Below are positions 32,985 to 42,417 of a stretch of 57,743 nt of DNA, one piece after another. The notes beneath the pieces were generated by a model. The model was not told where the DNA came from. It searched no databases and worked only from the letters and a program-made list of their open reading frames with translations. Source of the DNA: Acidobacteriota bacterium (GTDB lineage: Bacteria; Actinomycetota; AC-67); NCBI GenBank assembly GCA_016208485.1, contig JACQXY010000043.1:1-57743 (forward strand), read 5' to 3'. The translations under genes were made by a program, and so were the position numbers. How positions within the stretch are numbered: the first letter of the stretch is position 1; each line of letters starts with the position of its first letter.

Positions 32985-33028
32985 CGGGTGCGCGTTCCCC
33001 ATCCGGCGGGTGCGCGTTCCCCATCCGG
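32985..33028. repeat. Exact 22-bp tandem duplication in the CaiB gene
   Basis: Two adjacent identical copies (32985-33006, 33007-33028) beginning CGGGTGCGCGTTCCCC. 22 is not a multiple of three, so one extra copy shifts the frame. Confidence 0.97.
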
Positions 33029-33498
33029 TCCGGTTCCAGACCGCCGACGAGGTAGTTCGAGGCCTGGTTCGCGAGCCAGGCGACCTGCGAGGCGAGAAGC
33101 GACGTATGCACGCGCTGCCCTTCCCCCGTCGAGTCGCGGTGACGCAGCGCCGCAAGGATCGCGACCGCGCAGAACAACCCCGCCGCGATGTCGGTCACCG
33201 CCACCCCGACCTTCTGCGGCGGGCGCCCCGCCTCCCCGGTGACGCTCATGAGGCCGCCCATGGCCTGGATGACGAAGTCGTAGCCCGGGCGATCGCGATC
33301 GGGACCCTCCAACCCGAAGCCGGTGATCGACGCGTAGACGAGCCGGGAATTGAGCGCGCGGCAGTCTTCCCATCCGAGGCCGAGTCGGTCCATCGTCCCC
33401 GGCCGGAAGTTCTCGACCACGACGTCGGACCGCGCGACGAGCCGCCGCGCCGCGCCGAGGTGCTCGGCCCGCGCGAGGTCGAGCGCGATCGAGCGCTT

Positions 33499-33562
33499 GT
33501 TGCGGTTCGTGCACAGGTAGTAGGCGCTCTGTTGCGGTTCGTGCACAGGTAGTAGGCGCTCT
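33499..33562. repeat. Exact 32-bp tandem duplication in the CaiB gene
   Basis: Two adjacent identical copies (33499-33530, 33531-33562) beginning GTTGCGGTTCGTGCACAGG. The extra copy shifts the frame; with the 22-bp repeat the net insertion is 54 bases. Confidence 0.97.
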
Positions 33563-33738
33563 CACCTCCGGCGAACGGAGGACCCCAGGCGCGCGTTTCG
33601 TCTCCCTCCCCCGGCCGCTCGACCTTGACCACGTCGGCGCCGAGATCGCCGAGGACCATCGTGCAGTACGGCCCCGAGAGCACGCGCGAGAAATCGGCGA
33701 CTCGCACCCCGTGCAGAGGGCCGAGCGCCCCGCCCGGC

Positions 33739-33826
33739 CGCCCGATCGACCAGGGGGCAGACGCCCCGGCCACCCGGTGCCGGCTCCCTTGGGGGGCGCC
33801 TTCGCCCCCCGGACCCCCGGGCGGGA
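33739..33826. repeat. Intergenic palindromic repeat of the GGGGGTCCGGGGGGC family
   Basis: Contains GGGGGGCGCCTTCGCCCCCC and, on the minus strand, CGGGGGTCCGGGGGGC, plus a GATCGACCAGGGGGC block. The GGGGGTC/CCCCCC core is shared with the repeats in the DUF6504 gene and at the end of the esterase gene. Confidence 0.65.
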
Positions 33827-35515
33827 TCACCGCCGCGATCCGGTCGACCGGGAGGGGGCGGCGGCAAGCGGCCACCGCGGCGAGATCGTGATCGGCGGCG
33901 CGAACGCGGCCGGGACCTCGATGAGGACGGGACCATCCTGGCGAAGCGCCCACCGGAGCGCGGGGCGGAAACCCGCGAGGGACGCGCGCCGGGCCTTCGC
34001 CCCAAACGCCCTCGCCAGCGCCACGAAATCGGGGGCGCGCAAGTCCGAGGCGAACCTCGCGCCGAACCGCCGGTCCTGGTCGAACCGGAGCATCCCGTAG
34101 CCGGAGTCGTTCACGACCACCGCGACCACGGGCAGGCTCTCCTGTACCGCGGTCGCCAGCTCTCCGGCGGCGAAGAGGAGCCCGGCGTCGCCGCACACGG
34201 CCACCGCGCGCCGGCCGGCGGCCGTCGCGCCGATCGCAGCAGGCAGCGCGAAACCGAGCGTCCCCCATCCGAGCGGGAACGCGAACGCGCGCGGACCCGG
34301 GGCCGGGTAGTACGCAGCGGTCCAGTATCCGGCGACGGCCATGTCCCCCAAGACGAAGGCATCCGGGGGGAGTTCGGCCGCGAACGAATCCACGAAGGCG
34401 AGCGGTTCGGTGAATTCGCGCCGCCCTCGCAGCCACTTGAGCGCCGCGCGCCGCGCCGCTCCGGCCCGCCGCGCCCCCGCGCCGGCACGACGCGTGCCCA
34501 CGCCTTCACCGCGCTCCCCCAGAGCGCCGGCGAGCGCCTCGAGGGCAAGTCGCGCGTCGGCCTCCACCACCACGTCGGCGGCGTAGTTCCTCCGCGCGTC
34601 TTGCGCGACCGTGTTGATCGCCACCCGCGGCCTGGGGAGCGGGAGCCGCCAGCCTTGCGTATTCATCGCGTCGAGATCGCTCCCGACGACGAGCAGCGCG
34701 TCCGACCCCGCGACTAGACGGGTCACGTGCGGGTGGTGCGGCGGGAACCCGACCGCGAGCGGGTGCCCCCCCGGGATCGCGCCCTTGCCGGCGAAGGTTG
34801 TGACGACCGGAGCGTCCAGCATCTCGGCGACCCGGCGGAGCGCCTCGGAAGCGCCCGAGGAGATGATCCCTCCCCCAGCCCAGATCGCCGGGCGCTCGGC
34901 CCGCACGAGCGAGCGAGCCGCGCGCGCGACGGCCGCCCCGTCCGGCGGGACCGGCTCCCAGAGCGCGCCCCGGCGAGGGGCCGCGACCGGCACGCGCGCA
35001 TCGAGCAGATCGTGGGGGATCTCGAGGAACGCCGGTCCGCGCCGTCCGCGGAACGCCTCGCGCGCGGCAACGGCGACCATCCCCGGGATCGCCTCCGCGC
35101 GAGCCACCCCTTCCGACCACACGCAGACGGCGCCCATCAGATCTCGCTGGTGGGAACTCTCGGGCAGCGACCACCGCCCGCCGCGGCCCTGGAGCAGGCG
35201 GGTCTCGATCTGCGTCGAGACGTGCAATACCGGCGACCGGCAGGCTCGGGCCTCCCCCATCGCCGCGGCCGCGTTCGCCGCGCCCGGTCCCGTCGTCGTG
35301 ATGCAGACACCGAGCCGCCCGGTCGCGCGGGCGTACCCGTCTGCCGCGTACCCGGCCGCCTGCTCGTGCCGGACCACGACCGCGCGGATGCTCGAGTGCC
35401 TGAGCGCGTCGAACACCGGGAGGTTGTGGACACCCGGGATGCCGAAGACCACCTCAACGCCCAGAGCTTCCATCTGGGCGACGAGCGCCTCGGCTCCAGT
35501 CCGGGACCTCGCCAC
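33827..35515 (-). CDS. Thiamine-diphosphate enzyme, acetolactate synthase-like
   Basis: About 562 residues, usual for the family. N-terminal Pyr domain: [37 protein letters not shown] (catalytic Glu), [15 protein letters not shown]. Middle domain: [21 protein letters not shown]-terminal PP domain: [30 protein letters not shown] and the diphosphate motif [25 protein letters not shown]. It could be acetolactate synthase, a benzoylformate decarboxylase relative or another decarboxylase; no regulatory subunit is adjacent. GTG start 6 bases after a TATTCT box (leaderless). Next gene on the strand is the CaiB pseudogene. Confidence 0.88.
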   Translation of the reverse strand: MARSRTGAEALVAQMEALGVEVVFGIPGVHNLPVFDALRHSSIRAVVVRHEQAAGYAADGYARATGRLGVCITTTGPGAANAAAAMGEARACRSPVLHVSTQIETRLLQGRGGRWSLPESSHQRDLMGAVCVWSEGVARAEAIPGMVAVAAREAFRGRRGPAFLEIPHDLLDARVPVAAPRRGALWEPVPPDGAAVARAARSLVRAERPAIWAGGGIISSGASEALRRVAEMLDAPVVTTFAGKGAIPGGHPLAVGFPPHHPHVTRLVAGSDALLVVGSDLDAMNTQGWRLPLPRPRVAINTVAQDARRNYAADVVVEADARLALEALAGALGERGEGVGTRRAGAGARRAGAARRAALKWLRGRREFTEPLAFVDSFAAELPPDAFVLGDMAVAGYWTAAYYPAPGPRAFAFPLGWGTLGFALPAAIGATAAGRRAVAVCGDAGLLFAAGELATAVQESLPVVAVVVNDSGYGMLRFDQDRRFGARFASDLRAPDFVALARAFGAKARRASLAGFRPALRWALRQDGPVLIEVPAAFAPPITISPRWPLAAAPSRSTGSRR

Positions 35516-35521
35516 ACGGCG

Positions 35522-35527
35522 AGAATA
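35522..35527 (-). promoter_or_regulatory. -10 box of the thiamine-diphosphate enzyme gene
   Basis: TATTCT on the minus strand, six bases before the GTG start. Confidence 0.4.
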
Positions 35528-35648
35528 GCCGAAAAGTGCTATGCCATACCATGACGGAGCCCGCGTTATGCCCCGCATCCTCAAGGCAGCTCGACCGTTG
35601 AACACATCGGGAGAAGGGATCCGGGCGGCGCGAGGGAGGACACTCGAG

Positions 35649-36611
35649 ATGAAGACCAAGCGAATCCTCGCCGTGGCGATCGCCATCGCGCTGGTGAGTT
35701 CCGTTCCGGTTCTTGCCGCCAAGCGGCGCGCGGTCCCGGCGACGTTCCGGATCAGCGCCCCGGCGGCCGGGGCCTACCACGGGATCGTCGATGTCCGGTG
35801 GAAGTGGACGGGCGGCAGCGCCATGCGAAGCCGCTACGCGGCGTTCTCCACGGTCGATCCGGCCGGGGCGATCAAGATCATGACCCTCGCCGAAGCCATG
35901 TGGCACGGCCGCTACCGCTGGGACACCACCCGCTGGGCCGACGGCGTCTACGACCTCCGCGGAATCGTCGTGTCGACCTCCATGGTCCACACGGTCCCGG
36001 GCATCATGGTGGACAACACCGCGCCGGTGATCGCCATCACGAACCCCAAGCAGAACTCGACCTGGGTGAGCATCGCCGACCTCATCGAGACCGGCGCTCT
36101 GCCGACCTCGAACGTCCCGGCGACGCTGGTCGTCGGGAAGGCCCGCTTCATCGCCCAGGCGACCGACAACCTTTCCGGCATCGGATCGGTGAGATGGGTT
36201 CTGGACGGCGTGGAGATCGGCACCGGAAACGAGGCCACCTACGAGTTCGGGCCGGTGCCCGCCGAACACACGGTCGTCGCCACCGCGACCGACCGCGCGG
36301 GAAACGAGACCTCCACCGAGATGAGCTTCCACTCGGTCGGCGCCAAGGACGCGACCAAAGTGCCGCCGGACGTGCCGTCGCCGTTCCCGCCCGAGCCGCC
36401 GTCGGCGACACCGCCGGGCTCCGGGCTCCCCGTGCCGTCCGAGCTGCCGAGCCTGCCTGCGACGCCTCCGGGCCTACCCTCCGGAACCCCGAGCCTGCCG
36501 GCCGCGCCGGGCGTCCCGGGCGTCCCCGGCGCGCCGAGCCCCGCCGGCGAGCCAAGCCCACCTGTCCAGCCTCCCCTCGCCGTTCCCCCCGTCCCTCTCC
36601 CACTCCTGTAG
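35649..36611 (+). CDS. Secreted protein with two Ig-like modules and a Pro-rich tail
   Basis: About 320 residues. Signal peptide [20 protein letters not shown] ending LAA. First module: [51 protein letters not shown]. Second module: [40 protein letters not shown], the pattern of bacterial Ig-like/Big_9 folds. The last ~85 residues are Pro/Ser/Gly-rich and may span the cell wall. The start has AGGA about nine bases upstream. No enzymatic motif; binding or structural role likely. Followed by glpK. Confidence 0.85.
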   Translation: MKTKRILAVAIAIALVSSVPVLAAKRRAVPATFRISAPAAGAYHGIVDVRWKWTGGSAMRSRYAAFSTVDPAGAIKIMTLAEAMWHGRYRWDTTRWADGVYDLRGIVVSTSMVHTVPGIMVDNTAPVIAITNPKQNSTWVSIADLIETGALPTSNVPATLVVGKARFIAQATDNLSGIGSVRWVLDGVEIGTGNEATYEFGPVPAEHTVVATATDRAGNETSTEMSFHSVGAKDATKVPPDVPSPFPPEPPSATPPGSGLPVPSELPSLPATPPGLPSGTPSLPAAPGVPGVPGAPSPAGEPSPPVQPPLAVPPVPLPLL

Positions 36612-36673
36612 AGTCCGGGCCCTCAGCGCCGCCGCCACCACGCGGCGGCGCTGCCGTCTATCATCACCCCCGA

Positions 36674-38164
36674 ATGCCGAGGATTCTCGCGATCGACGCC
36701 GGGACCACCGGCGTGACCGCGCTCGTGGTCGGCCAGGACGCGCGCGTGCAGGCGCGCGGCTACCGCGAGTTCCCCCAGCACTTTCCGCGCCCGGGCTGGG
36801 TCGAGCACGATGCGCGCGAGATCTGGAACGCGACGCTCGCGGCCTGCCGCGAGGCCCTGTCGGCGGCCTCGATCCAGGCGGGCGACCTCACCGCCATCGG
36901 GATAACCAACCAGCGAGAGACGACGGTCCTCTGGGACCGCGCGACGCTTGAGCCGGTCCACAACGCCATCGTGTGGCAGGACCGCCGCACCGCCGAGCGC
37001 TGCGACGCCCTGCGGGCCGAGGAACCCCGCATCCGCGCGCGCACCGGGCTCGTGCTCGACGCCTACTTCAGCGCGACGAAGATCGAGTGGCTCCTTGAGT
37101 CGGTGCCGGGCCTCGACGAGAGAGCCCGCGCCGGGGAGATCGCCTTCGGGACCATCGACTCCTGGCTCGTCGCCAAGCTCACCGGGGGGCGCGTCCACGC
37201 CACCGATCCCTCGAACGCGAGCCGCACGCTCCTCTACAACATCTACGACCGCGCGTGGGATCCGGCGCTGCTCGAGGCCTTCGGCGTCCCCCCGGAGGTC
37301 CTCCCGGAGGTCCGGCCCTCAAGCGGCCGGTTCGGCGTCACCGAAGCCGGCGCGTTCCTCGGCGCCCGCATCCCGGTGTCGGGGATCGCCGGGGACCAGC
37401 AGGCGGCGCTGTTCGGGCAAGCATGCTTCTCCCCCGGCATGGCGAAGAACACCTACGGCACCGGATCCTTCGTCCTCATGAACACCGGCCCAACCGCCGC
37501 TCCTCCTCAGCCCGGCCTGCTCGTCACGGTGGCGTGGGAGATCGGCGGCCAGATCTGCTACGCGCTCGAGGGCTCGATCTTCATAACCGGCGCGGCGATT
37601 CAGTGGCTGCGGGACGGCCTGCGCATCATCGGCTCGGCCGCCGAGACCGGCCCCCTTGCCGAGAGCGTCCCGGACACCGGCGGCGTCTACTTCGTGCCGG
37701 CGCTCGCCGGGCTCGGGTCCCCTCACTGGGACCCCTACGCGCGGGGGACCATCGTCGGCATCACGCGCGGAACCACGACGGCCCACATCGCGCGCGCGAC
37801 GGTGGAAGCTATGGCATACCAGACGCGCGACGTCGTCGAGGCGATGGAGCGCGAGGCCGGCGTGCGCCTGCCGGAGCTGCGAGTGGACGGCGGCGCGAGC
37901 GTCATGGATCTGCTCTGCCGGCTCCAGGCCGATCAGCTCGGTGTGGCGGTCCGCCGCCCGGAAGTGAAAGAGACGACCGCGCTCGGAGCCGCGTTCATGG
38001 CCGGCCTCGCCGAGGGCATTTGGTCGGGGACCGAGGAACTCGCGCGGGCCTGGCGGATCGAGAAGGAGTTCCTCCCTTCTCCGGACCACGGGGAGCGGGA
38101 CCGTCTTTACGCGGGGTGGGTCCGCGCGCTCGGGCGCGCGCGGGGCTGGGCGGAGCCGGCCTGA
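36674..38164 (+). CDS. glpK: Glycerol kinase
   Basis: Phosphorylates glycerol to glycerol 3-phosphate. FGGY signatures: [117 protein letters not shown] and [12 protein letters not shown]. 496 residues, normal. The convergent plsC gene 25 bases further uses glycerol 3-phosphate derivatives, so the two fit glycerolipid synthesis, although they are on opposite strands. Confidence 0.96.
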   Translation: MPRILAIDAGTTGVTALVVGQDARVQARGYREFPQHFPRPGWVEHDAREIWNATLAACREALSAASIQAGDLTAIGITNQRETTVLWDRATLEPVHNAIVWQDRRTAERCDALRAEEPRIRARTGLVLDAYFSATKIEWLLESVPGLDERARAGEIAFGTIDSWLVAKLTGGRVHATDPSNASRTLLYNIYDRAWDPALLEAFGVPPEVLPEVRPSSGRFGVTEAGAFLGARIPVSGIAGDQQAALFGQACFSPGMAKNTYGTGSFVLMNTGPTAAPPQPGLLVTVAWEIGGQICYALEGSIFITGAAIQWLRDGLRIIGSAAETGPLAESVPDTGGVYFVPALAGLGSPHWDPYARGTIVGITRGTTTAHIARATVEAMAYQTRDVVEAMEREAGVRLPELRVDGGASVMDLLCRLQADQLGVAVRRPEVKETTALGAAFMAGLAEGIWSGTEELARAWRIEKEFLPSPDHGERDRLYAGWVRALGRARGWAEPA

Positions 38165-38188
38165 GGAAGCGCGGCGGAGGTCCGACGA

Positions 38189-38914
38189 CTACCCGGCGGC
38201 GCGCATGCCGGCGCCCGCCGACGGAGGCGCCGCCGCCGGCAGCTTGGCGGGCTGCTGCCTCGGCCCCTTGAACTTCGAGGCGTACTCGTCCACGTATTCC
38301 TGCCCCGAGAGCATCATGATCTCGTACATGATCTCGTCGGTGACCGAGCGCAGCACGAACCGGTCGTCCTCCTTGCCGGCGTAGCGAGAGAAGTCGAGCG
38401 GCCGGCCGAACTTGACCGTCACCCGGTGAAGCCGGGGCAGGTACCTGTTCGGAGGCATCACCTCGCGCGTGCCGAAGAGCGCGATGGGGATCACGGGGCA
38501 CCCGACGCGCAGCGCCATGCGCGCGGCGCCGGTCTTGCCCCGGTAGAGGCGGCCGTCCGGAGACCGGGTCCCCTCGGGATAGATCCCGACCGCGATCCCG
38601 GCCTCGAGCTGCTCGCTGCCCGCGCGCAGCGCAGCCTCCCCGGCCTGGCCTCCCTCGCGCCGCACCGGGATCACCCCGGCTCCCTCATAGAACCAGCGCG
38701 TGTACCACTTGTCGAAATAGTCGCTCTTGCCGAGGAAAACGACCCGCCGCGGCACCATGAGCGGCATGAAGAGGCTGTCCACGAAGGACATGTGGTTGGC
38801 GCAGAGGATGATCGGGCCATCGAGTGGGACGTTCTCCAGGTCCTCGGACTTCGGGCGGAAAAACAGCCTGAGCGCGGGGCCAATGAGAATGTACTTCAAG
38901 AACCAATAGAACAC
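38189..38914 (-). CDS. plsC: 1-acyl-sn-glycerol-3-phosphate acyltransferase (PlsC family)
   Basis: Transfers an acyl chain to lysophosphatidic acid at the membrane. Motif I is NHMSFVD (NHxxxxD), the glycerol phosphate-binding motif is IYPEGTRSPDGRLYRGKTG, and VIPIALFGTREVMPP follows. The N-terminus MFYWFLKYILIGPALRLFF is a membrane segment. GTG start with GGGAG six bases upstream. 241 residues; the C-terminal Ala/Pro tail is variable. Confidence 0.92.
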   Translation of the reverse strand: MFYWFLKYILIGPALRLFFRPKSEDLENVPLDGPIILCANHMSFVDSLFMPLMVPRRVVFLGKSDYFDKWYTRWFYEGAGVIPVRREGGQAGEAALRAGSEQLEAGIAVGIYPEGTRSPDGRLYRGKTGAARMALRVGCPVIPIALFGTREVMPPNRYLPRLHRVTVKFGRPLDFSRYAGKEDDRFVLRSVTDEIMYEIMMLSGQEYVDEYASKFKGPRQQPAKLPAAAPPSAGAGMRAAG

Positions 38915-39014
38915 GCCCGTCTCCCAGCGCTCGTGCAGCCCCCGCCACCCCGACGGGTCAAGCCTACCCCGGTCGCCCGCTCCCCCTCAAGGGTGCGCGC
39001 CGACCGTCCCTAGG

Positions 39015-39051
39015 CTGGTAGCGTACCAGCTCGGGGTAACGCCCGCGTTAC
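39015..39051 (+). promoter_or_regulatory. Two perfect palindromes upstream of the esterase gene
   Basis: CTGGTA-GCG-TACCAG (39015-39029) and GTAACG-CCCG-CGTTAC (39036-39051). Both overlap the likely promoter region and look like operators for one or two dimeric repressors. Confidence 0.5.
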
Positions 39052-39087
39052 GGGGATGTGAAGACTGGTGAACAGCGGAGGCCCAAG

Positions 39088-39900
39088 ATGACCGCGACTC
39101 CGACCCTGATGCCGGGAGCCGAGCCCTGGGGAAGCGACGGAGGCGAGGCCGGCGTCCTGGTTTTGCACGGCTTCACCGGCTGCCCTCAGAGCGTGCGGCC
39201 GTGGGCCGAGGGTCTTTCGGCGCGCGGTCTCACGACGGCGCTCCCGCGCCTTCCCGGTCACGGCACCGACCTCAAGGACTTCGCGTCGACCGGGTGGCGG
39301 GACTGGACGGGCGAGGCGGAGATGGCCCTGCGCGGGCTCCGCGAGCGTTGCTCGTCGGTGTTCGTGGCCGGGCTCTCGATGGGGGGCACGATCGCGATCG
39401 ACCTCGCGGCGCGCTTCCCCGACTCTGTCGCGGGGCTCATCGTCGTGAACGCGAGCGTCCACACCACCGACCCGCGCGCCAAGCTCGCACCGCTCCTCGC
39501 GCGCCTGCCGATCTCGGTCAAGGGGGTCGGCAACGACGTCGCCGACCCCGCCGCGCGCGAGCTTTGCTACCCGAGGATCCCGACGCGCGCCGCCGCGCAG
39601 TTCCTCGAGTACCAGGCGCTCGTGCGCGCGCGCCTGGAGAGCGTTCGCGCGCCGGCGCTCGTCTTCGTGTCCCGCCAGGACCACGTCGTCGCGACCACGA
39701 ACGCCGCCGAGATCCACGCTCGGATCTCCTCAACGGACAAGGAGCTGGTCTGGCTGGAGCGCTCCTACCACGTCGCGACGCTCGACTACGACCGTGACCT
39801 AATCGTCGAGCGCTCGGCGGAGTTCGTCGCGAAGCACAGCCGGGGGTCTGGGGGCCAGGGAGCGAGCGGAGCGAGCGGGCCCCTGGTCGAGCGGGGGTGA
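39088..39900 (+). CDS. Alpha/beta hydrolase, carboxylesterase/monoacylglycerol lipase type
   Basis: About 270 residues. Oxyanion region VLVLHGFTGCPQSVRPWAEG, nucleophile elbow FVAGLSMGGTIAIDLA (Ser), acid in VFVSRQDHVV and catalytic His in LERSYHVATLDYDRD. This is the EstD/Est30-type carboxylesterase pattern. Start MTATPTLMPG has GGAGG six bases upstream. The last ~20 residues (SGGQGASGASGPLVERG) are encoded by a palindromic repeat and are not part of the fold. The stop overlaps the next gene's GTG. Confidence 0.92.
   Translation: MTATPTLMPGAEPWGSDGGEAGVLVLHGFTGCPQSVRPWAEGLSARGLTTALPRLPGHGTDLKDFASTGWRDWTGEAEMALRGLRERCSSVFVAGLSMGGTIAIDLAARFPDSVAGLIVVNASVHTTDPRAKLAPLLARLPISVKGVGNDVADPAARELCYPRIPTRAAAQFLEYQALVRARLESVRAPALVFVSRQDHVVATTNAAEIHARISSTDKELVWLERSYHVATLDYDRDLIVERSAEFVAKHSRGSGGQGASGASGPLVERG
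39838..39898 (+). repeat. Palindromic repeat forming the 3' end of the esterase gene
   Basis: CGGGGGTCTGGGGGCCAGGG, then AGCGAGCGGAGCGAGCGGG, then CCCCTGGTCGAGCGGGGG. The outer GGGGGCCAGGG/CCCCTGG arms pair. Blocks GGGGGTC, CAGGGAGCG and GGTCGA.CGGGGG are shared with the repeat in the DUF6504 gene. Confidence 0.75.
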
Positions 39901-40241
39901 GCCCGGTGCCCGACCAGGAGGACCGCAAGCCGGAGCGCGCGATCGGAGACACCGCGCTCCTCGGGGAGTTCGGGGTCTTCGAGGCGCGGCTGGTGCTCGA
40001 TCTCCTCGCCGAGCACGGGATCCTCGCGTTCCCGAAGTCCCCCCTCGGGGAAGAGGGCGGATTCACCTATGAGGTCGTCCGCCCCGGGCGCCCGGCGATC
40101 CTGTTCGTCGAGAGGGCTCAGCGAGACGAGGCGCGCCGGGTCCTGAGCCAGGAGCTTCCCGCGCGCCTGCGCGAGATCGAGCGAGAGATGACGGCGCTCG
40201 CCGGCGAGGGGCCGTCCGGGGAGAGCGATCAGGAACCCTGA
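39897..40241 (+). CDS. Hypothetical protein, DUF2007-like
   Basis: 114 residues. The core LLGEFGVFEARLVLDLLAEH, GILAFPKSPLG, TYEVVRPGRPAILFVERAQR, DEARRVLSQEL has the FxxAxxxxxLLexxGI...VxxxxxxxA pattern of DUF2007 (putative signal-transducing) proteins. The GTG overlaps the esterase stop (GTGA), so they are co-translated. Function unknown. Confidence 0.65.
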   Translation: MSPVPDQEDRKPERAIGDTALLGEFGVFEARLVLDLLAEHGILAFPKSPLGEEGGFTYEVVRPGRPAILFVERAQRDEARRVLSQELPARLREIEREMTALAGEGPSGESDQEP

Positions 40242-40285
40242 CGGCCCGGGCCGCACAGCCCTCGGCGGCTACGCGGGGGAGTTCC

Positions 40286-41131
40286 TCAAGAAGAAGCGCC
40301 GGCGAACAGAGTCCAGTCGTTTCCGATCGGCGCCCACGCGGCGAGGTTCGGGTTGCCGACTCCGCTCCAGCGCCAGATCCAGGTGCCCGGCGGGCCCGCG
40401 AAGGCGTAGGAACCCGATCGGCCGTCCGGCGACTCCCAACCGGCCGAGCACAGCTTGTCCCTCGGAGTGCAGACGGACACCCCGACGAGGCCGGCGCCAA
40501 CCGACCTCGAGACCTCGCCGGAGCCCACGGCGAAATCGAGTGCCTGCACACCAACACCGCCGATGTCCGGATCCATGAGGCCCAAGATCGTTGTCCCGTT
40601 GCCCTCGGTGCGGGAAAGCGTCACCGAGCCCCGATGCACGACGACCGAAGGAACCAGCTCGGCGACTGCTCCCCCTCCGACGAAGAGGAGCGCCGCGAGG
40701 GCCTCCCCTGAACCCAGTTCCCCGCCGAAGTCCCACTGAAACGGGTGTCCCGCATACCCTGTCGTCGGCCGGACCGAGACTTCATACCCCCCGGCGTCCC
40801 GTGTCGTCGCGACATCGGCACTCCCCGCGCGTCCGTTGAACCAGAAAACGCGGTTCGGCACGTCTCCTCCGCCGTGGGCAACGCCCCACCCGGTCGGACC
40901 GGTGCGCTCGAAATCGAGACGGGCGAAGATCGACAAGCCGATGTCGGCTCCTTCGTCCCCAGCAGTCGCTCTCATAAGAATCCAGTCCGGGCAGTCACGG
41001 CCTGGACCGAAGCACCAGTCCACGGCGCGCGCGGAAGGAATATCCCCGATCGCCAACAGCAGAGCAACAAGCACAGCGGCCATCACCCGCGGCGTGTGCC
41101 TTACGCGCCCGCGCTCGTTCATCTGTCTCAT
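40286..41131 (-). CDS. Secreted hypothetical protein
   Basis: About 281 residues. A hydrophobic N-terminus (VMAAVLVALLLAIGDIPSAR) ends at an A-R-A site, giving a good signal peptide. The mature protein is rich in Gly, Trp and beta-type sequence: CFGPGRDCPDWILMRATAGD, GGYEVSVRPTTGYAGHPFQW, SVVVHRGSVTLSRTEG, ending WRWSGVGNPNLAAWAPIGND. A GTG at 41149 that overlaps the upstream stop is an alternative start. No known domain recognised. Confidence 0.72.
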   Translation of the reverse strand: MRQMNERGRVRHTPRVMAAVLVALLLAIGDIPSARAVDWCFGPGRDCPDWILMRATAGDEGADIGLSIFARLDFERTGPTGWGVAHGGGDVPNRVFWFNGRAGSADVATTRDAGGYEVSVRPTTGYAGHPFQWDFGGELGSGEALAALLFVGGGAVAELVPSVVVHRGSVTLSRTEGNGTTILGLMDPDIGGVGVQALDFAVGSGEVSRSVGAGLVGVSVCTPRDKLCSAGWESPDGRSGSYAFAGPPGTWIWRWSGVGNPNLAAWAPIGNDWTLFAGASS

Positions 41132-41145
41132 CGCCCCGCCCGCTC

Positions 41146-41553
41146 TCACCCAACGACCGGCATGCGATCCACGTCCCAGGTCCCGTTCGGATCCTCCGCG
41201 CTGAGATTGCTCGCCAGGGTCTCCATGGCCACAAAAGCGCCGTTGGCAGAAATCACAGGCGACTCACTACGGCCGTTCGCCTCTTCCGCGCGCCAGGAAA
41301 CCGAGACCCTGACGGTGGTTGCGGCGACCCGATCCCGCAGGAAGACGTCCCTGAGCAGGTTGGCATCGCCCGAGACGAGGTTGGCGGCGTCGGACACGAA
41401 TGCCACGTACCGGCCGTCAGCGGAGATGGCCGGATCGTAGCTTCCTCCCGGTCCTGGGAGACCCTGGGGTTTGGAGGCCGTCGCGACTCGCGGCATGCGA
41501 AACTCTCCAGGAATCGACTCCGGCCAGGGTTTCAGACCGGGCCCCTCTCGCAA
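41146..41553 (-). pseudogene. Fragment of a PD40/TolB-like beta-propeller protein
   Basis: The frame contains two propeller units: SYDPAISADGRYVAFVSDAA, NLVSGDANLLRDVFLRDRVA, TTVRVSVS, then SPVISANGAFVAMETLASNL and NGTWDVDR. These match secreted WD40-like repeat proteins that normally have many such units and a signal peptide. Here the start has none and the end stops abruptly after DVDRMPVVG. It is most likely an internal fragment left by rearrangement. Confidence 0.65.
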
Positions 41554-41670
41554 CGATCATATGTCCTGATGAGACCCCCGATCAAGGGAAAGGCGAGTTC
41601 TGTCGAGTCGCGTCTGCGCCAGACCGCGGGAGATGTCGGCGCTCGCCGGCGAGGAGCCGTCGCCCGACCC

Positions 41671-41711
41671 TTGACCCCCTCAGCCTCATACTTCATACTG
41701 CATACGGTATG
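41671..41711 (+). promoter_or_regulatory. Promoter and CATAC operator of the vapBC pair
   Basis: TTGACC (41671-41676), 17-base spacer, CATACT (41694-41699), ATG ten bases on. CATAC occurs three times at 7-8 base spacing, and the last forms the palindrome CATAC-G-GTATG that includes the start codon. This is well suited to autorepression by the antitoxin on a nearly leaderless mRNA. Confidence 0.65.
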
Positions 41712-41978
41712 ACGACTCGGAAGACCTTCAGCCTGTCCGACGACCTGGCCAGGGCGCTCGAAAGAGAGGCCGAGAGTCAGGGGCGACCCGAATCGGCCCT
41801 CGTTCGCGAGGGCATGCAGCAGTACCTCGCGTCGCTGTCCACCTCCAAGCTTGCGCGCTGGGTTGGGAAGGGCAGGTCGCAGGAACCGCTCGATCACGAA
41901 TCGCTCCACGAGGGCCTCGTCGACATCCTCGAGAAGAAGCACCGACGCCTGCGACCGCGCGCCGAGAGCACCGATTGA
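41709..41978 (+). CDS. vapB: VapB-type ribbon-helix-helix antitoxin
   Basis: 89 residues. RHH domain MTTRKTFSLSDDLARALERE and PESALVREGMQQYLA, then an acidic/basic tail for toxin binding (EPLDHESLHEGLVDILEKKH). It ends 3 bases before the PIN toxin. The operator repeats upstream fit autoregulation. Confidence 0.85.
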   Translation: MTTRKTFSLSDDLARALEREAESQGRPESALVREGMQQYLASLSTSKLARWVGKGRSQEPLDHESLHEGLVDILEKKHRRLRPRAESTD

Positions 41979-41981
41979 GCC

Positions 41982-42383
41982 GTGATCGTCGACACAGGCG
42001 TCCTGGTCGCGGCCGCAGACTCATCGGATCCCCACTTCGAAGAGGCTCGGGCGATCCTGGAGAGCGGGGCCGAGAAGATGGTGACTGATGCCATCCTGTC
42101 CGAGGCCCACCACCTCATTGCGTCAAGAGCCGGGAAGCGCGTCGCCGCCGCGTTCCTCGAGTCGATCGACCACGATCTCTTCGTGGAATGCTCCACGAGA
42201 TCCGACCGCGCTCGCGCCGGGGGGCTGTGCCGGAAGTACCTGGATGCGCGGATGGACTACACCGACGCGCTCACCGTGGCCATCGCGGAGCGGATCGGCG
42301 AGCGCGTGATCGCCACCCTCGATCCCCGGCACTTCCGGATCGTCCGTCCGCGCCACGCCCCCGCCTTCAATCTGATCCCGTAA
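41982..42383 (+). CDS. vapC: VapC-type PIN-domain ribonuclease toxin
   Basis: 133 residues. PIN acidic residues are in place: MIVDTGVLVAAADSSDPHFE (Asp4), DAILSEAHHLIA (Glu), MDYTDALTVAIAERIG (Asp), VIATLDPRHFRIVRP (Asp). Such toxins usually cleave tRNA or rRNA. GTG start. It appears intact, unlike the PIN remnant at 45.4 kb. Confidence 0.9.
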   Translation: MIVDTGVLVAAADSSDPHFEEARAILESGAEKMVTDAILSEAHHLIASRAGKRVAAAFLESIDHDLFVECSTRSDRARAGGLCRKYLDARMDYTDALTVAIAERIGERVIATLDPRHFRIVRPRHAPAFNLIP

Positions 42384-42404
42384 CGGCGTCCGGCCGGGCG
42401 CGCG

Positions 42405-42410
42405 TACAAT
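42405..42410 (+). promoter_or_regulatory. -10 box of the ornithine cyclodeaminase gene
   Basis: TACAAT, seven bases before the GTG start: leaderless arrangement. Confidence 0.45.
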
Positions 42411-42417
42411 CCACGCC

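Larger units (their letters stand above)
32496..33707 (-). pseudogene. CaiB/BaiF family CoA-transferase broken by two tandem duplications
   Basis: Read from a GTG at 33707 the protein begins [20 protein letters not shown] and [20 protein letters not shown], then loses frame after [11 protein letters not shown] at an exact 32-bp duplication. The middle ([20 protein letters not shown] ... [19 protein letters not shown], with the catalytic Asp) is in a second frame until NYLVGGLEPDRMGNAH, where a 22-bp duplication restores the first frame for NIVPYQVFDAADRPLVVAVA to the end RRIVKR. Removing one copy of each repeat gives a complete enzyme. Its stop overlaps the TIMP-like start (ATGA). CoA donor and acceptor unknown. 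Confidence 0.85.

Noticed and set aside
33246-34436. Single long frame covering the CaiB N-terminus and the end of the thiamine-diphosphate enzyme
   Set aside because: It joins noise antiparallel to a real frame with the true CaiB start; the CaiB frame breaks at the 32-bp duplication.
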